Position numbers and translations under genes: made by a program | Part shown: piece after piece, positions 51,128 through 58,681 of the stretch | Layout: every line of letters starts with the position of its first letter | How positions within the stretch are numbered: position 1 is the first letter of the stretch | Assembly (NCBI RefSeq): GCF_038397725.1 | Contig: NZ_CP151634.1 | Location: 1,240,001-1,304,000 of the forward strand | DNA length: 64,000 nt | Source: Microbacterium sp. LWO13-1.2 | GTDB lineage: Bacteria > Actinomycetota > Actinomycetes > Actinomycetales > Microbacteriaceae | Direction: 5' to 3' | Notes under the pieces: model-generated | Databases searched by the model: none | What the model was told of the DNA's origin: nothing | Seen by the model: only the letters and a program-made list of their open reading frames with translations

Positions 51128-52357
51128 ATGCACATCGTCTTCTTCGGCGATCAGCACCTGGACTCGCTCGGCGGTGCGCAGGTGTCGATGCGGCTGCAGC
51201 GCGAGTTCCTGGAGCGTGCCGGTCACACGGTGACGGTCGTCGCGCCGCGGATGCACGGACAGCGATCCGGTGCCGTCGATGCGGCGTACCTGGATCTGCC
51301 GTCGGTGCCGATCACGCTGGACCGCGAATACTCGATGAGCTGGCCAGGACGCCGCACCGACCGATTCCTCGATCGTGCGCTCAGGCATCGCCCGCCCGCC
51401 GATCTCGTGCACGTGCAGGCCGACTTCTGGGGCGCCTTCGTCGGTCATCGCTACGCCCACCGGCACGGCATCCCGGTGGTGCACACGATGCACAACCGCG
51501 TCGATGTCGGCATCGCCGCGGTGACGCCGCTGCATCGCCCGGTGCTCGCGGCGTTGAATGCCTGGCGGCGCCGCGCCTTGCGCGGAATCGGCGCACCGGT
51601 CTCGGGCAGCGACGGCTGGGCGTACCTGCGCGGTCTCGCGGTCGGTGCCGCCGCGGTGACCGCCCCCTCGACGCATTTCGCCCACCGCCTCGAGCAGAAC
51701 GGCGTCTTCGAATCGGTCGACATCGTCTGGAACGGAATCGATGACGACGTGCGGGCCGCCACCCTCACTGCGGCCCCCGCCGAGCGAGCGCCGGGACGGC
51801 CGCGCTTCATCTGGCTGGGACGGATGAGCCCGGAGAAACGGCTGCTCCCGTTCCTGGAGGCCTTCGTGGCCTCTGGGGTGGATGCGGAGCTGGAGATCAT
51901 CGGCGGTGGCGCGCAGCGGACGGCCGCCGAGAAGATCGTCGCCGGGCAGCCGAACGTGCGCTTCGCCGGCCGGCTCACCTACCCGCAGACGCTGGCGCGC
52001 ATCGCCGCGGCCGACGCGCTGGTGCAGACGTCGATCGGCTTCGAGACGCAGGGGATGACGCCGTTCGAGGCCGCGACCCTGGGAACGCCTTCGGTGATCA
52101 GCGACCCCGACATCGCGGCGGAGCTGGGTGGCGGACTCTGGGCTGTTCCGGATGCCTCGTCGAGTTCAGCAGCCGAGCGGGAAGCCCAGCGTGCGGCAGC
52201 GCTCGCCGAGACGCTGCGGCGCGCGGCATCCGACATCGCCGAAGGCACTGCGCCCATGCCCCTGCCGGACGTGGCCGAGGCATTCCTGCAGTCGTCCCGC
52301 ACGGCGGCGATGATCGAGATCTACGAGCGAGTGCTCGCCGCTCAGATGAACCGGTAG
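51128..52357 (+). CDS. GT4-family glycosyltransferase
   Basis: 409 residues, GT-B fold. N-terminal FFGDQHLDSLGGAQVSMRLQ and VHVQADFWGAFVGHRYAH; the donor domain has FIWLGRMSPEKRLLPFLEAF and GFETQGMTPFEAATLGTPSVI. It starts two bases after the stop of another GT4 gene, so both probably act in sequence on one glycolipid. Its 3' end overlaps the end of the convergent membrane-protein gene by 16 bases. Confidence 0.92.
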   Translation: MHIVFFGDQHLDSLGGAQVSMRLQREFLERAGHTVTVVAPRMHGQRSGAVDAAYLDLPSVPITLDREYSMSWPGRRTDRFLDRALRHRPPADLVHVQADFWGAFVGHRYAHRHGIPVVHTMHNRVDVGIAAVTPLHRPVLAALNAWRRRALRGIGAPVSGSDGWAYLRGLAVGAAAVTAPSTHFAHRLEQNGVFESVDIVWNGIDDDVRAATLTAAPAERAPGRPRFIWLGRMSPEKRLLPFLEAFVASGVDAELEIIGGGAQRTAAEKIVAGQPNVRFAGRLTYPQTLARIAAADALVQTSIGFETQGMTPFEAATLGTPSVISDPDIAAELGGGLWAVPDASSSSAAEREAQRAAALAETLRRAASDIAEGTAPMPLPDVAEAFLQSSRTAAMIEIYERVLAAQMNR

Positions 52358-52839
52358 AAGAACGTCGCGATCCACGCGACCGCGGTGCCGACGATGCCGC
52401 TGCCAGCGATGCCGATGGCGATCCCGGCGAGGATGTGCGGAGCGGGACGACGCAGGGCCACGATCCCGAGGACTAGTGCGGCGGCATATCCGATCACCGA
52501 GATCAGGCCGCTGGCGCTCGTGATGATCTCGACGAAGACGGTGCCGATGCCGACGGTGTACACGAGCGGAATCGCCAGTGTTCCCAGGAGCCCGATGCCG
52601 AAGGTGATCAGCGCGATGAGGAACGCGGCCCTGCCGAGCGCATTGCCGGACGCCGCGGGCGGCTGCGCGCCATAGGTCGGGTGGGTCGGATAGGTCGGGT
52701 GAGCGGGCTGAGGCTGGCCGGCCAGGGGAGAGCCCGGCTGCGGAGGGGCCGGCGGATAGGCGGGCTGCGGTGTCGCGGGCGGGTACCTGTGGTCGCCCGA
52801 GGCGTACGGGGAAACGGGGGGCTGCTGAGGGTCGCTCAT
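52342..52839 (-). CDS. Proline-rich small membrane protein (DUF4190-like layout)
   Basis: 165 residues. Residues 1-~65 are Pro/Tyr/Gln-rich repeats (YPTHPTYG, PPQPGSPL), followed by three to four hydrophobic segments (AAFLIALITFGIGLLGTLAIP; SVIGYAAALVLGIVAL; HILAGIAIGIAGSGIVGTAVAW). Common in actinobacteria, function unknown. The start is supported by TACGCT six bases upstream. Confidence 0.82.
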   Translation of the reverse strand: MSDPQQPPVSPYASGDHRYPPATPQPAYPPAPPQPGSPLAGQPQPAHPTYPTHPTYGAQPPAASGNALGRAAFLIALITFGIGLLGTLAIPLVYTVGIGTVFVEIITSASGLISVIGYAAALVLGIVALRRPAPHILAGIAIGIAGSGIVGTAVAWIATFFYRFI

Positions 52840-52845
52840 GCGACG

Positions 52846-52851
52846 AGCGTA
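52846..52851 (-). promoter_or_regulatory. -10 box of leaderless promoter for the Pro-rich membrane protein
   Basis: On the minus strand TACGCT, CGTCGC, ATG. Confidence 0.5.
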
Positions 52852-52879
52852 GTCCGCTGCCCTGGCCGGTGGGCCTTCA

Positions 52880-53515
52880 TCAGCTCTTCGCACCGGTCAG
52901 CGCGAGGGTGCCGCCGAGTCCGATCATCATCACGCCGCCGGTCCCGGACAGCGCAGAGATTCGTCGGGGCGACCGGGCGAACCAGGTGCGCGCGGTTCCG
53001 GCAGCGAGCGCCCAAACGCTGTCGCAGACGAGTGCGAGCGCTTGGAAGGTCAGCCCGAGCAGCAGCAACTGCATCCATACCGGCCCGGCGGCGGCGTCGA
53101 CGAACTGGGGAAGGACGGCGACGAAGAACGCGATCGTCTTCGGGTTCGTCAGGCCGACGATGAACCCCTGCAGGAGCAGCTTCACGGCCGACGTCGGAGC
53201 ATTTCCGATCGCACCGGTCGAGTGGTCGTTGCGGTGCCTGATCGCCTGGATGCCGAGCCAGACCAGGTAGAGCGCTCCGACGATCTTGATCACCGTGAAC
53301 GCGACGACGGACGACGCCACGATGGCGCCGACCCCGAATGCCACGGCGAGGACGGCCGGAACGGTGCCGAGCGCGTTCCCGATCACACTGAGCACTCCCG
53401 CTCGGCGGCCGAGGGCGATCGATCGGCCGATGACGAACAGCACGCTCGGGCCGGGGATCACGATGATCACGACAGCGGTGACGAGGAACGCCAGCAGGTT
53501 GTCGAGCGGGATCAT
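52880..53515 (-). CDS. LysE/RhtB-family amino-acid exporter
   Basis: 211 residues, six predicted helices. The family signature VIIVIPGPSVLFVIGRSIALGRRAG lies in the first helix-loop, with LLLQGFIVGLTNPKTIAFFVAVLPQF in the middle. It exports amino acids or related metabolites; in this context, downstream of HutF, it could limit Glu/His pool stress. The start at 53515 is supported by TATCGT six bases upstream, so it has its own promoter in addition to possible read-through from hutF (23-base gap). Confidence 0.92.
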   Translation of the reverse strand: MIPLDNLLAFLVTAVVIIVIPGPSVLFVIGRSIALGRRAGVLSVIGNALGTVPAVLAVAFGVGAIVASSVVAFTVIKIVGALYLVWLGIQAIRHRNDHSTGAIGNAPTSAVKLLLQGFIVGLTNPKTIAFFVAVLPQFVDAAAGPVWMQLLLLGLTFQALALVCDSVWALAAGTARTWFARSPRRISALSGTGGVMMIGLGGTLALTGAKS

Positions 53516-53521
53516 GAATCG

Positions 53522-53527
53522 ACGATA
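53522..53527 (-). promoter_or_regulatory. -10 box of leaderless promoter for the LysE-type gene
   Basis: On the minus strand TATCGT, CGATTC, ATG, inside the short spacer after hutF. Confidence 0.5.
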
Positions 53528-53538
53528 TACCCGAGGTT

Positions 53539-54855
53539 TCACCCGTGCGTTCGGGCATCCTCCCCGAACAGGGACGAGATCGAGCGTGCGAGGCGCGCGG
53601 CGGTCGCGTGCGCATCGATCGGGATGGGATGCCCGCCGATGATCACGCGGCGCACGTCTGATGCCGTCGCCGTGAGGGGAAGCTGCTCCGCTCGACTGCC
53701 TGACGTGCGAAGGGACATCGTGTCGAGCTCGACGAGGTCGAGGGGTCCGCCCACGCGCGCTGCGGGTGCCAGGCCGAGTGAGGAATAGCCACCCGCCGAC
53801 CCGATGCTCCACAGGGTGGCCGGCGCGATGCGACCGCGCTGGAGCGACCGCAGGCGCTCGCCGGCCTCCAAGCCGCGCAGCTCCAGGAGGGGGTCGACGA
53901 CGGCGTTCTGATCCGAGCCGACCGCGAGTTTCGCTCCGGCGACGGTGAGTTCGGTCGCCGGCCCGATGCCGTCGCCGAGGTCGGCCTCGGTGGTGGGACA
54001 GAAGACGGCGTGAACGCCCGCGTCGCCGAGCAGCCGGATGTCGTTCTCGGTGAGGTGCGTCGCGTGAACCGCGGAGAGGCGCGGCGCCAGGAGTCCCTCG
54101 GCGGCGAGCAGCTCTGTGGGCGTGCGACCGTACGCCGCCACGCAGGCCTCGTTCTCGGCCGGCTGCTCCGAGAGATGGATGTGCAATGGCACGTCGGCGG
54201 GGAGCTCGCGCGCGATGCGGGCGATCTCCTCCCGGGGGACGGCCCGCACGGAATGCACGGCTGCTCCCAGGGTGACCAACGGCGCGCGGTCGGCCAGGGC
54301 ATCGCGCAACGCGTGCCAGCGACACAGCCATGACGCGGCATTCCCATCGCCGAAGCGCGCCTGCTCCGGAGAGAGCGGGGTGCCGATCCCGCCGGTCAGG
54401 TAGCACGTGTCCAGCAGCACGAGGCGGATGCCGGCATCCGTCGCCGCATCCGCGAGGGCGAGCTCCATCGCATGGTTCTCATAGGGGGTGCCGTCCGGCC
54501 GATGGTGGACGTAGTGGAATTCGCCGACCGCGGTCCACCCCGACGCCACCATCTCGGCGAAGACGCCGGTGGCGAGTTCGCGGTAGTTGCCGGGGTCGAG
54601 CCGTCCGGCGGCCCGGTACATGAGCTCGCGCCACGTCCAGAACGAACCGGACTCGTGCGTGCGACCGCGCAACGCACGGTGGAACGCGTGCGAATGTGCG
54701 TTCGCGAAGCCCGGGGCGGCGAGATCGAGCCGGAGAGCGTCGGCCGGCGCTTCGGTCGTCGTCTCGGAGAGCACCGTACCCGCGTCATCCGCCTCGAACA
54801 GCACCCCGCGCTCGACGACGCCGTCGCGGATCAGTCGATCGACCCAGACCTTCAC
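53539..54855 (-). CDS. hutF: Formimidoylglutamate deiminase
   Basis: Converts N-formimino-L-glutamate to N-formyl-L-glutamate and ammonia in the five-step histidine pathway. 438 residues, amidohydrolase fold. Metal ligands are in GFANAHSHAFHRAL, LHIHLSEQ, HATHLTEN and VGSDQNA, with the family-specific GEFHYVHHRPDGTPY. It overlaps the upstream M20 gene by ATGA. Other hut enzymes (HutH, HutU, HutI) are not in the window. Confidence 0.94.
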   Translation of the reverse strand: MKVWVDRLIRDGVVERGVLFEADDAGTVLSETTTEAPADALRLDLAAPGFANAHSHAFHRALRGRTHESGSFWTWRELMYRAAGRLDPGNYRELATGVFAEMVASGWTAVGEFHYVHHRPDGTPYENHAMELALADAATDAGIRLVLLDTCYLTGGIGTPLSPEQARFGDGNAASWLCRWHALRDALADRAPLVTLGAAVHSVRAVPREEIARIARELPADVPLHIHLSEQPAENEACVAAYGRTPTELLAAEGLLAPRLSAVHATHLTENDIRLLGDAGVHAVFCPTTEADLGDGIGPATELTVAGAKLAVGSDQNAVVDPLLELRGLEAGERLRSLQRGRIAPATLWSIGSAGGYSSLGLAPAARVGGPLDLVELDTMSLRTSGSRAEQLPLTATASDVRRVIIGGHPIPIDAHATAARLARSISSLFGEDARTHG

Positions 54856-56054
54856 GCCAGCTCCTCGATCGTGCGCACGAGCGCGTCGACCCCTGCCTCC
54901 ACAGCCGCGTCATCCGCGCCCTCCTCCGGTGCGTGCGAGACGCCGGAGGGATTGCGCACGAACAGCATCGCGGTCGGCACGTGAGCGGCGAGAACGCCGG
55001 CGTCGTGACCGGCGCCGGTCGGCAGCACTGGAACGTTCCCGAGCGTCGCGGCGATGCGATCGCGCAGCGCGGGATCGAAGCGCACCTCGCCGCTGTACGA
55101 CTCCTCGACGACGCTGGCAGTGCAGCCCTCGGCCGCGGCCGCGTCGATGACGGCCTGCTCGACCTCGGCGATGATGTCGCGGGTGTCGCGCTCGGAATCG
55201 GCGCGCACGTCCAGCCAGGCGGACACTCGAGAAGCGATGACGTTCGTGCCGCCGGGGACCGGCTCGATGCGGCCGATCGTGGCGCGTGATCCCGCGCGTC
55301 GTGACGCGGCCCTGCGGGCCGCGAGCACAGCTTCGGCGGCGGCGAGCATCGGGTCGCGTCGATCGGTGATCTCGGTGGTGCCGGCATGGTTGCCCTGGCC
55401 GCGCACGTCGATCCGCCATCTGCCGTGCTCCAGGATCGAGGAGCCGACGGCCACCGGAGCATCCATGTCGATGAGCCCCTTGCCCTGTTCGACGTGCAGC
55501 TCGACGAACATGCCGATCCGGCTGAGCGCCTCGGCGTCTCGTCCTGGGGTCGGCAGGCCGGCTGCGCGGGCGACATCGGCGAAGCGGTTGCCGCCGGCGT
55601 CCTTCAGGTCTCCCGCCCGCTCGACCGAGATCGCGCCGCTGAGCAGCCGCGAGCCGAGGCACGCGATACCGAAGCGCGAGCCCTCCTCTTCGGCGAAGAC
55701 GGTGACCGCGAACGGTCGGTTCGGCACGAAGCCCCGCTGCTGCAGTCGTCCGACGGCGGCGAGAGCGCTCACCACGCCGAGGGGGCCGTCGTGCGCGCCG
55801 CCACCGGGCACGGAGTCGAGATGGCTGCCCGTCACGAAGGCATCGGGGCCGGGCTCACCCCACCACGCCCACAGGTTGCCGTTGCGATCGGGGATCACGT
55901 TCAGTCCGAGACGCTGTGCGCGCTCGATGAACCAGTCGCGCAGGTCGTGCTCGGCAGCATCGAAGACGTGCCGGGAGTATCCGCCGCGGTGGGGGTCGCG
56001 ACCGGTGTCCTCGATCTCGCCGAGGAGCCGGAGTGCGCCGAAATCGTTCGTCAT
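54852..56054 (-). CDS. M20-family amidohydrolase, candidate N-formylglutamate deformylase
   Basis: 400 residues. Metal-site residues are seen in TGSHLDSVPGGGAHDGPLG (His and Asp), AEEEGSRFG, FVELHVEQGKGL and near the C-terminus GVSHAPEE. The dimerisation domain lies at about 210-325. By sequence it belongs with allantoate amidohydrolases and N-carbamoyl-amino-acid hydrolases. Because it is translationally coupled to hutF and no hutG-type gene is present, it probably removes the formyl group from N-formylglutamate; that role is inferred. It starts nine bases after the iclR stop. Confidence 0.88.
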   Translation of the reverse strand: MTNDFGALRLLGEIEDTGRDPHRGGYSRHVFDAAEHDLRDWFIERAQRLGLNVIPDRNGNLWAWWGEPGPDAFVTGSHLDSVPGGGAHDGPLGVVSALAAVGRLQQRGFVPNRPFAVTVFAEEEGSRFGIACLGSRLLSGAISVERAGDLKDAGGNRFADVARAAGLPTPGRDAEALSRIGMFVELHVEQGKGLIDMDAPVAVGSSILEHGRWRIDVRGQGNHAGTTEITDRRDPMLAAAEAVLAARRAASRRAGSRATIGRIEPVPGGTNVIASRVSAWLDVRADSERDTRDIIAEVEQAVIDAAAAEGCTASVVEESYSGEVRFDPALRDRIAATLGNVPVLPTGAGHDAGVLAAHVPTAMLFVRNPSGVSHAPEEGADDAAVEAGVDALVRTIEELA

Positions 56055-56063
56055 CAGTTTCTC

Positions 56064-56732
56064 CTACTGCTTCTCGAGGGTGGTGCCGTTGGTGAGCCCG
56101 GCCGAGAGTCGGTGGGCGGCCGCCGCCAGCAGCAGTCCGCACTGCTCTGCCGATTGCGGCGTCACACGGTAGCTGGGCACCAGGATGCTGAGTGCGGCGA
56201 TGATGCGGTCGGAGGCCATCACCGGTGCGGCGATCGCTGTCACGTCGCGTTCGATGCCCCGCTCGACGATCACGTATCCCGATTCCGGCGTCTGCCCGCG
56301 AAGGGCGAGCCCGGCCGCCGACCCGTCGAGCGGAATCGTGCGGCCCACCCAGGTCGTGTGCCGAACGGAATGCGACCCCTCGACGATGCTGATGTAGAGG
56401 GCGGATGCCGCGTGACCCTCCACGCTCAGGTACACGGATTCGCCGGTGGCCTCTTCGAGACCGACCATCTCGTCGTGGCAGATGGTGATGAGCGATTCGT
56501 GGCCGAGCGCCTGCGCGCCGAGCTGCATCAGTCGTGATCCCGCTCGGTAGGTCGCCTCGTCATCGCGCCGCACGAATCCGGTCGCCTCCAGAGTGCGCAG
56601 CAGACGCAGCGCGGTACTGGGGGAGAGGTCCACGGCGCGGGATGCCTCGGCGAGGGTGGCGCTGCCCCGGTCGCAGACGATCGCGAGCAGTGAGAGTGCG
56701 CGTTCGACGGTGCGGGTGGACTGTTCGCTCAT
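56064..56732 (-). CDS. IclR-family regulator of the histidine-use genes
   Basis: 222 residues. The helix-turn-helix is SATLAEASRAVDLSPSTALRLLRTLEATGFV. The ligand domain follows, with TGESVYLSVEGHAASALYIS, RTIPLDGSAAGLAL and ERDVTAIAAPVMASDRIIAALSI. First gene of iclR-M20-hutF-lysE and divergent from hutD, so it likely regulates both directions in response to a pathway intermediate such as urocanate. Confidence 0.92.
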   Translation of the reverse strand: MSEQSTRTVERALSLLAIVCDRGSATLAEASRAVDLSPSTALRLLRTLEATGFVRRDDEATYRAGSRLMQLGAQALGHESLITICHDEMVGLEEATGESVYLSVEGHAASALYISIVEGSHSVRHTTWVGRTIPLDGSAAGLALRGQTPESGYVIVERGIERDVTAIAAPVMASDRIIAALSILVPSYRVTPQSAEQCGLLLAAAAHRLSAGLTNGTTLEKQ

Positions 56733-56801
56733 GTGTCTCCGGATCGACTTCTTCGACGATGAGAACGGGGGACGTCTCCGCAGTGTTCTCGAAGTATTGC
56801 C

Positions 56802-56834
56802 ATTAGACAAAATACACGTGCCACTAGATGAAAT
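56802..56834. promoter_or_regulatory. Direct repeats in the iclR-hutD divergent spacer
   Basis: ATTAGACAAAAT (56802-56813) and ACTAGATGAAAT (56823-56834) match in 9 of 12 positions and are exactly 21 bases apart, two helical turns. The AT-rich pair lies between the two start regions and is the best candidate site for the IclR protein. Confidence 0.55.
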
Positions 56835-56848
56835 CAAAGGATCATGCT

Positions 56849-56854
56849 TAGAGT
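56849..56854 (+). promoter_or_regulatory. -10 box of leaderless promoter for hutD
   Basis: TAGAGT ends six bases before GTG at 56861, which decides that start over GTG at 56855 and ATG at 56876. Confidence 0.6.
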
Positions 56855-56860
56855 GTGTGC

Positions 56861-57433
56861 GTGAGCACTTCAGCCATGCACGTGATCCGCCCGAGTGGGG
56901 TGGTGCCGACCCCTTGGGCGAACGGGCTCGGTACGACCAGAGAACTCGCCCGCGACGACAACGGCGCCTGGCGGCTCAGCCTGGCCGACATCGGCACCGA
57001 GGCCGAGTTCTCATCGCTGCCAGGGATCGACCGGCTTCTCATCGTGCTCTCGGGAAGTGTCGCCCTGCGGATGGATGGCGTCGAGCGCGAACTCGGACCC
57101 GGTGACTTCGTGGAGTTCGCCGGCGAAGCGGCCGTCTCGGGGCGAGCGCTCACCATCGGGGCCACGGACGTCAACCTGATGGTGTCGCGCGATGCGGTGC
57201 GCTACGAGTTCTGGATAGAGGGGCCCGGGCGGCGGGTCGCTCTGCCGACCCTGCCCGACGAGTTCGTCGTGCTGCTCGGCGACGGCCGGACTGCGGCCGG
57301 CGAGCAGCTGGAGCGAGGGACCGTGCTGCGTGGAGGTGCCGCGTCTCCCAACGCAGCTTCCGTCGTCTTCACCGAGGACATCCGAATCTGCCGGGTGCGC
57401 CTCAGCGCATCGGCCGAGAGCGTTCAGCGGTAG
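56861..57433 (+). CDS. hutD: HutD/Ves-family protein
   Basis: 190 residues, bicupin fold. N-terminal family block VVPTPWANGLGTTRELARDD, then RLSLADIGTEAEFSSLPGIDRLLIVLSG. HutD proteins accompany histidine-use operons in many bacteria and are thought to set an upper limit on pathway activity, perhaps by binding formiminoglutamate. Divergent from the IclR regulator; the start is chosen from TAGAGT-N6-GTG. Its last ten bases overlap the end of a small membrane protein gene on the minus strand. Confidence 0.9.
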   Translation: MSTSAMHVIRPSGVVPTPWANGLGTTRELARDDNGAWRLSLADIGTEAEFSSLPGIDRLLIVLSGSVALRMDGVERELGPGDFVEFAGEAAVSGRALTIGATDVNLMVSRDAVRYEFWIEGPGRRVALPTLPDEFVVLLGDGRTAAGEQLERGTVLRGGAASPNAASVVFTEDIRICRVRLSASAESVQR

Positions 57434-57585
57434 ACGTGTCCGGACTCGGCCTGGTGCAGTGAGTCGCGACCGGCGACGCGGCTCCAGTCGGTGGCTGTCG
57501 GACGGTAACCGTCGCGGCGGACTTCGAGGACGGTCGCGACGGTCGCCCAGGCGGCGATGGCGATGAGTGCGATGAGGAGTATCAT
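57424..57585 (-). CDS. 53-residue membrane protein
   Basis: A short frame reading MILLIALIAIAAWATVATVLE, one membrane helix, then a polar C-terminus (RRDGYRPTATDWSR...). The start is supported by TAGCGT seven bases upstream (leaderless). Small proteins of this form, a helix followed by RDGY..P, are common in Microbacteriaceae as far as I recall; function unknown. Overlaps the hutD stop region tail to tail. Confidence 0.72.
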   Translation of the reverse strand: MILLIALIAIAAWATVATVLEVRRDGYRPTATDWSRVAGRDSLHQAESGHVYR

Positions 57586-57592
57586 GGCAGTA

Positions 57593-57598
57593 ACGCTA
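57593..57598 (-). promoter_or_regulatory. -10 box of leaderless promoter for the 53-residue membrane protein
   Basis: On the minus strand TAGCGT, TACTGCC, ATG. Confidence 0.45.
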
Positions 57599-57672
57599 CG
57601 GTCGAAGCCGTTCCGCCACGAGTGGCGGAAATGACTATGATCGTTCGAAAACTGCCAAGCATGGGAGAACGC

Positions 57673-58647
57673 ATGAAAACGGTTGCCTGCGTGGTTCAAG
57701 ATGGCTTCGCCCCGTTCGAGTTCGGTGTCGCCTGCGAGGCTTTCGGTCTGGACCGTTCGGATGACGGCGTGCCGAACTTCGACTTCCGGATCGTCACGCC
57801 GCGGCCGGGCGTCGTGCAGTCGAAGATCGGCTTCTCGATCAATGTCGAGCACGACCTCTCGTTCGCATATGAAGCAGACCTCGTCGTCTTCTGCCCGATC
57901 CCGCGGGACTACTGGGGCAAGATCGACCCGCTCCTTCTCGATCTCGCTCGCGACGCGGTCGCCCGCGAGGCCTGGGTGCTCACCGTGTGCAGCGGCTCGT
58001 TCATCCTCGCGGCCGCCGGTGTTCTGGACGGCCGCCGGGCGACGACGCACTGGATGTACGCCGACGTCATGGCATCGATGTACCCGCAGATCGACGTCGA
58101 TCCTGACGTGCTGTTCGTGCAGGACGGCCGCATCATCACCAGCGCCGGCACCGCCGCCGGACTCGACGCCTGTCTCCACCTGCTGCGCCAGGAGCTCGGT
58201 GCCGAGGTGACGAACCGGATCGCCCGCCGCATGGTGGTGCCCCCGCAGCGCGACGGTGGTCAGGCGCAGTACATCGACCGACCGATCCCCGTCGTCGAGA
58301 GCGACTCGCTCGCGAGCGTTGCCGACTGGGCCGTCGAGCATCTCAAGGATGACCTCGCCGTCGACCTGCTCGCCGCCAAGGCGCTGATGTCGCCGCGCAC
58401 CTTCGCCCGGCGGTTCAAGGCGGAGTACGGCGCGACACCGGCGGCCTGGCTCGCGCGGCAGCGCATCATCCACGCGCAGCGGATGCTGGAGCGCACCGAC
58501 TTCGGGCTCGACCAGATCGCCGAGGAGTGCGGCTTCGGTTCGGCCGCGGTGCTGCGGCAGAACTTCGCCCGTGTGCTCGCCGTGACGCCGACCGCTTACC
58601 GCGCCCGCTTCTCGTGTGCAGACGAAGAACGGATGCCGGCGGCCTGA
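57673..58647 (+). CDS. GlxA-type regulator (DJ-1/PfpI domain plus AraC helix-turn-helix)
   Basis: 324 residues from ATG at 57673, preceded by GGGAGAAC. Residues ~1-170 form a DJ-1/PfpI-like sensor with the nucleophile-elbow Cys in VLTVCSGSFILAAAG. The last ~100 residues hold two helix-turn-helix units (LAAKALMSPRTFARRFKAEYG and LDQIAEECGFGSAAVLRQNFARV). Family members regulate catabolism of amines and amino acids. The target is not evident. Confidence 0.93.
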   Translation: MKTVACVVQDGFAPFEFGVACEAFGLDRSDDGVPNFDFRIVTPRPGVVQSKIGFSINVEHDLSFAYEADLVVFCPIPRDYWGKIDPLLLDLARDAVAREAWVLTVCSGSFILAAAGVLDGRRATTHWMYADVMASMYPQIDVDPDVLFVQDGRIITSAGTAAGLDACLHLLRQELGAEVTNRIARRMVVPPQRDGGQAQYIDRPIPVVESDSLASVADWAVEHLKDDLAVDLLAAKALMSPRTFARRFKAEYGATPAAWLARQRIIHAQRMLERTDFGLDQIAEECGFGSAAVLRQNFARVLAVTPTAYRARFSCADEERMPAA

Positions 58648-58681
58648 TCGCCCGCCGGCATCCGTTCTGGTCGTCGGTTCT

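Noticed and set aside
53516..54406. In-frame extension upstream of the LysE-type gene
   Set aside because: Lies inside hutF in another frame and lacks membrane or domain features; the LysE signature starts just after 53515.
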